The notes beneath the pieces were generated by a model. That model made no database searches. It saw only the letters and a program-made list of their open reading frames with translations, and was not told where the DNA came from. This document shows, in pieces, positions 1 to 4,539 of a DNA stretch of 6,892 nt; the first letter of the stretch is position 1; each line of letters begins with the position of its first letter. The DNA is from Planctomycetes bacterium UBA4800. GTDB lineage: Bacteria > Planctomycetota > UBA8108 > UBA8890 > UBA8898. The position numbers and the translations under genes were made by a program. The DNA lies in the NCBI GenBank assembly GCA_002402755.1, contig DHGK01000329.1, forward strand, positions 1 through 6,892, written 5' to 3'.

Positions 1-1
1 G

Positions 2-565
2 GGCGGCGGCCGCATCATCGACAAGACCATCGTCGGCACCTCGAACGGCTATCTCCTCGACACGCACCCCGGGAACTCGCTGCGCGTGATCGTCGAGGCC
101 GACACCTTGCAGCGCGACGGAGCGCTGGCGCCGGGCGCGTGGGTGCACGCGGCGGCCACGGTGGCGCCGTCAGGAAGGCTCGCCCTGTACATCGACGGCA
201 AGGAGGTCCTGGCGCGCACGAAGGACATCTTCGAGGCGTGGGGCGGCGTGGCCGCGAAAGTCGCGCGCCTGCGCGATTTCCACGCGCGGTGCGAAGCCGC
301 GGGGCTCGGCGGCGGCTACGAGGCCGCCCACGCGCGCCTCGCGGTCGAGTACCTGGCCGTCGCGTGCGAGCGCGCGGGTCTGCAGGCGAAGGGCGCGCTG
401 CCCGTCCTGCCGGCGCGGTCCCAGCACGCCGCGAACCTCTCCTATCTCCAGACGACGTTGAAGCTCTGCGCGGGGCTGGAGAAGACGATCGAGGCCTACG
501 CGGGCTCGCAGGACCCGCGGAAGCAGCGCGTGCACGCCCTGTGGAAGGAAACCGCGGCGCGGTAG
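2..565 (+). CDS. LamG-like (concanavalin A-like) jelly-roll domain protein, C-terminal part
   Basis: The gene is cut off at the left edge; 187 codons are visible in the frame beginning at base 2, ending at TAG 563-565. Visible residues 1 to about 71 read as the second half of a LamG_3 / concanavalin A-like domain. It has the run GRIIDKTIVGTSNGYLLDT, a PGNSLR turn, then PGAWVHAAATVAPSGRLALY followed by IDGK. This is the usual W-x-H-x-A-A-T ... LYIDGK ending of these domains. Residues about 72-187 form a mostly helical, Ala/Arg/Glu-rich tail that I do not recognise as a named domain. In environmental glycan degraders such LamG modules often sit in large exported glycosidases (for example GH95-type) or surface proteins, but the catalytic part, if any, lies outside the window. 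An internal GTG at 86 is an in-frame codon, not a likely start, because the domain homology begins upstream of it. The next gene starts 13 bases downstream, which suggests one operon. Confidence 0.8.
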   Translation, partial: GGGRIIDKTIVGTSNGYLLDTHPGNSLRVIVEADTLQRDGALAPGAWVHAAATVAPSGRLALYIDGKEVLARTKDIFEAWGGVAAKVARLRDFHARCEAAGLGGGYEAAHARLAVEYLAVACERAGLQAKGALPVLPARSQHAANLSYLQTTLKLCAGLEKTIEAYAGSQDPRKQRVHALWKETAAR

Positions 566-570
566 GAGGA
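564..570 (+). promoter_or_regulatory. Ribosome-binding site overlapping the upstream stop codon
   Basis: AGGAGGA is a near-perfect Shine-Dalgarno sequence 8 bases before ATG 579. Its first bases are part of the TAG stop (563-565) of the LamG gene. The overlap suggests translational coupling within one transcript and fixes the start of the 850-residue protein. No other ATG, GTG or TTG was found in frame over the roughly 20 codons before it. Confidence 0.75.
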
Positions 571-578
571 TATCGAGA

Positions 579-3131
579 ATGGTTGCAGCGGTCGTTCTTG
601 CCGCCGGCCTCGCCGCCGGCGCGGCATCGCAGGACTTTCCCGCGCTCGGCGCGTACTACGCGCATGCCGTGCGCGAGGATGCGTTCGGCGTCATCGCCCC
701 CTGGCACGAGGGCCTGAACGGACAGCTCGATGCGCGCGCGCGCATAGCCGTCCAGGTCTACAAGCGTTATCCGTGGGTCGGCAGGGACAGGGCCGTGATG
801 GCCGCGCCCGACTTCATCTACAACTCGCACTGGCGCATCGCCGCCGACGGCACGATCTCGATTCCGCCCACGAACGACTGGATGTGCGGGGATCTTGGCC
901 AGCGCGCGTGGAGCATCGTCAAGGGCCTGACGGCGTACTACGCCTACAGCGGCGACCCGATCGCGTTCGTGTACATTCCGCTCGCCGTCGATTACGTTCT
1001 GGAGCACGCCCAGACCGGCGCGGACCACCCCTGGCCGCGCTTTCCCGTGAGCACGCCGACGAACGGCAAGGCCTACGGGGCCTGCGACCCGAACTGCCGC
1101 AACCAGCTCGATCTGTGCGCGCTCCTCGGCCGCGAGGTGTTGCGCGCGCACAAGCTCACGGGCGACGTGCGCTACCTCGATGCGGCGCGGCGCTGGGGCG
1201 ATGTCTTCGCCGCGCACTGCAGGTTCGATACCGAGTACCCGCCCTGGGACAGGTACGTCGATCCGTCGGTCGTCGGGTGGTCGGACCTTCTCACGGGGAG
1301 CACGGCCCTCATCGTCGAGTTCCTCGACGAGCTGATCGATGCGGGCTACGGGGGCGCCGGCGGGCGGATCACGCGCGCGCGCGACGCGGGCCGTGCCCAC
1401 CTCGCCCGCGAGATGCTTCCCCAGTGGACGCGGAACGACATCTGGGGGCGCAACTACTGGGACTGGGACAACCCGGTCATGTGCGGCATCGTGTCGATGT
1501 GCGGCGACTATTTCCTGGCGCGGCGGGACGCCTTCCCGGGCTGGGAGCGCGACTGCCGGAACATGCTCTCGCTGATCTTCTGCCGGAACGGCGTCGACCC
1601 GAACTCGCGCGGCGACATGTACAGCGGCGCCTGGGCGTTCCCCGAGTCATCGACGTGCTGCGGGACGAGCCTTTCCTACAACCAGTACACGGCGGCGCCG
1701 ACGTTCCTGAGGCTCGGGGCTCTCGCGAACGATCCGCTGGCGGCGGAGATCGGCCGGCGCATGATCCTGATGGCGACCTACGACAGCGAGGAGACAGGCG
1801 TCGTCAAGGACGGGCTCCTCGGCGAGGCCGTCGCCACGGGCGAGTGGTCGAACCTCGCGCATCCCTGGCCCCTGTGCCAGATCATGGAGGCGCTCGCGTG
1901 GGCGCCGGAGGCGCTCGGCCCCTGCCGCGAGAACCACATCATGCGCAGCACGTCGGTCGTGAGCTCGGTGCGCTACGCCCGCGGGAAGATCGCGTACACG
2001 ACGCACGATGCGCCGCGCGGCACCCTCGACGTCCTCCGCCTGGCGTTCGTGCCGCGAAGCGTGACGGCGGACGGCGCGCCGCTTGCGGCGCGGAGCGACA
2101 CGGCCGCGAACGGCTTCGTCGCGGAGGGGATCGGCGAGGGCGACTGCCTGCTCACGATCCGCCACGACGGCGCCCGCGCCATCGTGGTCGAAGGCGACGA
2201 TCCGCAGGAGGAGGCGTCGTTCGAGGCGCTGAAGTTCGCGGGGGCGTGGCGGACGCTCGACGGCCTCGGCGTGCGCGCGGCCGCGGAGGCGGGCTGCACG
2301 GCGTCGTTCGCGTTCGAGGGCACGCAGGTCCGGATCATCGGCCGCGTCGACCCCGAGGGCGGCCTCGCGGACGTGTCGATCGACGGCGTCAAGGACCTCG
2401 CACCCATCGATTTCTGGAATCCCGCGGCGCGCGACGCGCAGGTCGTGTTCTCGCGAAGCGGACTCAGGGCCGGCCGCCACGAGCTCGTTCTCGCGGTCGC
2501 CGGCAAGGGGAATCCGCTCTCGAAGGGACGGTCGGCGTACATCGGCGGCGTTCAGTGGTCGGCCGCGGAGGGGCGCTCCGACTGGGGCGCGGGCGGAGGG
2601 CCGCGCGGCGCCCAGCGCATGATCTTCGGCTACACGAAGCGCAAGGACTACGTCGACGCCGCCGGCCATCGATGGCGCCCGGCGACGGAGTTCGTCGTCC
2701 GGACGGGCTACGGCACCGATGCGGTCGCGCGCGCGTGGTGGACGCTCCCGCGGAGCATGTACATCGGCAACACGCGCGATCCGGAGCTCTACCGCTACGG
2801 CGTGCACGCGCCCGAGTGGTGGGTCAACGTGACGGCCGGTCCGGGCGTCTACCGCGTAACGCTCAAGTTCGCGGAGACGCCGCTTCACGAGTTCCTCGAG
2901 CGCGACGCGAAGGGCCGCCGCATCACGCACACGCAGAGCGTGTGGGTGAACGGCGTCGCCGCGCTCGCCGACCGGAACATCGCCGAGGCCGCGGGCGGCA
3001 TCTTCAAGGCGTTCGACGCGACCGTGCGGCGCGTGCGCCCCGAGCACGGGGCGATTCGGATCGCGCTGCGCGGCGCGAACGGCGCGGAAGCGATCATGCA
3101 GGCCCTGGAGATCGCGCCCGAGGAGGAATGA
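579..3131 (+). CDS. Exported glycoside hydrolase-like protein with galactose-binding-like and malectin modules
   Basis: The product has 850 residues. Residues 1-17 are a short hydrophobic signal (MVAAVVLAAGLAAGAAS, likely cut near Ser17-Gln18), unusual in having no Lys/Arg before the core. Residues about 20-460 are rich in Trp, Tyr and helices (CGDLGQRAW, GLTAYYAYSGD, TGDVRYLDAARRW), as in (alpha/alpha)6-barrel six-hairpin glycosidases. I cannot name the family. This domain has 13 cysteines, including a Cys360-Cys361 pair. Residues about 480-540 are a small beta-rich linker domain. Residues about 548-660 resemble a galactose-binding-like module (ASFAFEGTQVRIIGRV, VSIDGVKD, GLRAGRHELVLAVAG). 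Residues about 680-847 resemble malectin / CBM57 (VYRVTLKFAET, SVWVNGVAA, GGIFKAFDATV, then GAIRIALRG). I infer an extracytoplasmic enzyme acting on a complex glycan, held to it by two sugar-binding modules. A non-catalytic lectin-like scaffold is the main alternative. It is probably co-transcribed with the LamG gene upstream. Confidence 0.85.
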   Translation: MVAAVVLAAGLAAGAASQDFPALGAYYAHAVREDAFGVIAPWHEGLNGQLDARARIAVQVYKRYPWVGRDRAVMAAPDFIYNSHWRIAADGTISIPPTNDWMCGDLGQRAWSIVKGLTAYYAYSGDPIAFVYIPLAVDYVLEHAQTGADHPWPRFPVSTPTNGKAYGACDPNCRNQLDLCALLGREVLRAHKLTGDVRYLDAARRWGDVFAAHCRFDTEYPPWDRYVDPSVVGWSDLLTGSTALIVEFLDELIDAGYGGAGGRITRARDAGRAHLAREMLPQWTRNDIWGRNYWDWDNPVMCGIVSMCGDYFLARRDAFPGWERDCRNMLSLIFCRNGVDPNSRGDMYSGAWAFPESSTCCGTSLSYNQYTAAPTFLRLGALANDPLAAEIGRRMILMATYDSEETGVVKDGLLGEAVATGEWSNLAHPWPLCQIMEALAWAPEALGPCRENHIMRSTSVVSSVRYARGKIAYTTHDAPRGTLDVLRLAFVPRSVTADGAPLAARSDTAANGFVAEGIGEGDCLLTIRHDGARAIVVEGDDPQEEASFEALKFAGAWRTLDGLGVRAAAEAGCTASFAFEGTQVRIIGRVDPEGGLADVSIDGVKDLAPIDFWNPAARDAQVVFSRSGLRAGRHELVLAVAGKGNPLSKGRSAYIGGVQWSAAEGRSDWGAGGGPRGAQRMIFGYTKRKDYVDAAGHRWRPATEFVVRTGYGTDAVARAWWTLPRSMYIGNTRDPELYRYGVHAPEWWVNVTAGPGVYRVTLKFAETPLHEFLERDAKGRRITHTQSVWVNGVAALADRNIAEAAGGIFKAFDATVRRVRPEHGAIRIALRGANGAEAIMQALEIAPEEE

Positions 3132-3205
3132 CGAACGCTGCCCGCGCGGGTCCGGCGCCGACTGTCGCGCGAGCGTTTCCTGCCGCGTCGCCCCTTGCGC
3201 GGGGG

Positions 3206-3235
3206 CTATTGTCGCTGGCGGCCCTCGCCTACAAT
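3206..3235 (+). promoter_or_regulatory. Candidate sigma70-type promoter for the oxidoreductase-HEAT gene pair
   Basis: TACAAT at 3230-3235 differs from the TATAAT consensus at one base. It stands out in a gap that is otherwise almost all G/C. The -35 element is weaker: TTGTCG at 3209-3214 would give a 15-base spacer, and CTATTG at 3206-3211 an 18-base spacer. Transcription would begin near 3242, leaving a leader of about 65-70 bases before ATG 3310. This could make the two downstream genes a separate transcription unit or give them an internal promoter. The call rests on pattern and position only. Confidence 0.4.
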
Positions 3236-3267
3236 GAGAAGAACGAACGGCCGCGGCGCCGCCCGAG

Positions 3268-3284
3268 GATGCGCGCCGCGCATC
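3268..3284 (+). other. Short perfect hairpin in the oxidoreductase leader
   Basis: GATGCGC (3268-3274) pairs perfectly with GCGCATC (3278-3284) around a GCC loop, giving a 7-bp stem. It lies between the candidate promoter and the ribosome-binding site at 3298-3302, which it leaves exposed. There is no U-tract, so it is not an intrinsic terminator. It might stabilise the mRNA 5' end, but stems this short arise often by chance at this GC content. Confidence 0.25.
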
Positions 3285-3297
3285 GCCGTTGTGGAAT

Positions 3298-3302
3298 GGA
3301 GG
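3298..3302 (+). promoter_or_regulatory. Ribosome-binding site that sets the oxidoreductase start
   Basis: GGAGG lies 7 bases before ATG 3310. It favours that ATG over the in-frame TTG at 3289, which would place this motif inside the coding region and add seven residues before the twin-arginine signal. Confidence 0.7.
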
Positions 3303-3309
3303 CGCGGCA

Positions 3310-4521
3310 ATGACGAGACGACGGGACATCGTGCGGCGGGAGTTTCTCCGCCGGGGCGCGGCGGCGGCGCTTGCCATGCCGCTTGCGATCAAGGCGAGCG
3401 CGTTCGGCGCGCAGGATCGCATCACCATGGGCTGCATCGGCATGGGCGGGCAGGGCCGGGGCGACATGGGGGGCTTCATGGGCTTCCCGCAGGTCAGGGT
3501 GCTCGCCGTGTGCGACGTCGTCGGCGAGCACTGCGCCGCGGCCAAGGACATGGTCGACCGGCGCTACGGCAACAAGGACTGCCGGGCGTACGCCGACTTC
3601 CGCGAGGTCGTCGCGCGGAGCGACCTGGACACGGTGTTCATCGGCACGCCCGACCACTGGCACGCGATCATCTCGATCGAGGCCATGAAGCGCGGGAAGG
3701 ACGTCTACTGCGAGAAGCCGGAGACGCTCACGGTGCGCGAGGGCCGCGAGATGGTCAAGGCCGCGCGCCGCTACGGCCGGGTCTTCTCGGGCGGCAGCCA
3801 GCGCGTGTGGGATGACTACAACTGGTTCCATCGCATGGTCTGGGGCGGCCGCATCGGCACGGTCACGGAGGCCTGGGTCAACGTCGGCGGACCCTCGGGG
3901 TTCTGCAACCTGCCGCCCGTCGAGGTGCCGCAGTCGGTCGACTGGGACATGTGGCTCGGCCCGGCGCCGTGGCGCCCGTACCACCCCGATCTCACGCGCG
4001 GCGGCTTCCGGCCGTATCGTGACTACTCGGGAGGCGGCATGACCGACTGGGGCTGCCACGGCTTCGGCGGCGCGCTCTTCACGTGCGCGCTGCACGAGAC
4101 GGGGCCGGTCGAGGTGATTCCGCCGGACGGCAAGGATAACCCGACGCTCACGTACGTCTTCGCGAACGGCCTGCGTATGCACCACGGCGGCGGCTGGGGC
4201 GGCATCATCTCCTTCAAGGGCACCGGCGGCGAGGTGCCGAGCCGCAAGGGCAGGGACGAGGACGCGCCCGACGTCCACGTGCCGCACTACAAGGGTTCGG
4301 GCGGGATCTTCGGGGACTTCCTGCACTGCGTCAAGACGCGCGAGCGGCCCTTCCGCGACATCGAGCGCGCGCACCGCACGGCGAGCCTGTGCCACCTCGG
4401 GAACATCGCCTACTGGACGAACAGGCGCCTGCGGTTCGATCCCGAGACCGAGGAGATCGTCAACGACCCCGAGGCCGCCATGTGGCTCGACCGCGCGAAG
4501 CGCGAGCCGTGGTCGCTCTGA
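3310..4521 (+). CDS. Tat-exported Gfo/Idh/MocA family NAD(P)-dependent oxidoreductase
   Basis: The product has 403 residues, normal for the family. Residues 1-34 are a twin-arginine signal: basic n-region, RREFLRRG at 9-16, Ala-rich core and a likely cut near AFGA (31-34). Export would therefore be as a folded, cofactor-loaded protein. The Rossmann nucleotide-binding domain starts at about residue 37, with glycine motif GCIGMGGQGRG at 41-51, then VLAVCDV at 64-70. PDHWH (114-118) and the family lysine motif CEKP (134-137, Lys136) follow. The C-terminal alpha/beta substrate domain contains WLGPAPWRPYHPD (215-227) and DWGCH (Asp246, His250), the usual active-site region. Relatives act on sugars, inositols or glycosides (GH109 enzymes are also members); the substrate here is unknown. 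Two departures from the common subfamily pattern are EKP followed by Glu, and DWGCHGFG where DWGxHHxD is usual. It is followed after 18 bases by the HEAT gene and is probably co-transcribed with it. Confidence 0.92.
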   Translation: MTRRRDIVRREFLRRGAAAALAMPLAIKASAFGAQDRITMGCIGMGGQGRGDMGGFMGFPQVRVLAVCDVVGEHCAAAKDMVDRRYGNKDCRAYADFREVVARSDLDTVFIGTPDHWHAIISIEAMKRGKDVYCEKPETLTVREGREMVKAARRYGRVFSGGSQRVWDDYNWFHRMVWGGRIGTVTEAWVNVGGPSGFCNLPPVEVPQSVDWDMWLGPAPWRPYHPDLTRGGFRPYRDYSGGGMTDWGCHGFGGALFTCALHETGPVEVIPPDGKDNPTLTYVFANGLRMHHGGGWGGIISFKGTGGEVPSRKGRDEDAPDVHVPHYKGSGGIFGDFLHCVKTRERPFRDIERAHRTASLCHLGNIAYWTNRRLRFDPETEEIVNDPEAAMWLDRAKREPWSL

Positions 4522-4531
4522 GGAAGGAAGG
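4521..4531 (+). promoter_or_regulatory. Purine-rich ribosome-binding site of the HEAT-repeat gene
   Basis: AGGAAGGAAGG begins on the last base of the oxidoreductase stop codon (TGA 4519-4521) and ends 8 bases before ATG 4540. It supports this start and suggests coupled translation of the two genes. I see no promoter in the 18-base gap. Confidence 0.65.
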
Positions 4532-4539
4532 TGCGAGTC

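Noticed and set aside
731..744. Alternating GC tract, with another at 1372-1383, considered as a structural or regulatory element
   Set aside because: Both lie inside coding sequence and encode Ala-Arg runs; expected by chance at this GC content.
15..1400. Open frame of 461 codons on the - strand at the left edge
   Set aside because: It is antisense to the LamG tail and the glycosidase-like domain, with low-complexity Arg/Pro/Ala content and no motif.
3141..3150. Palindrome CCCGCGCGGG just after the 850-residue gene, considered as a terminator
   Set aside because: There is no loop and no following T-tract; ordinary for this base composition.
3289..3309. TTG 3289 as start of the oxidoreductase
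   Set aside because: It would put the GGAGG motif inside the coding region. ATG 3310 has that motif at the right spacing and gives a standard twin-arginine n-region.
773..3313. Open frame of 846 codons on the + strand overlapping the 850-residue gene
   Set aside because: It is offset from the frame that carries the signal peptide, malectin and galactose-binding signatures, and is extremely Arg-rich. Only its last 61 codons fall outside a known gene and are treated as a separate weak finding.
1647..3551. Open frame of 634 codons on the - strand spanning the promoter gap
   Set aside because: It runs across two recognised + strand genes and the gap, has Arg-rich composition and no recognisable motif; a GC-driven artefact.
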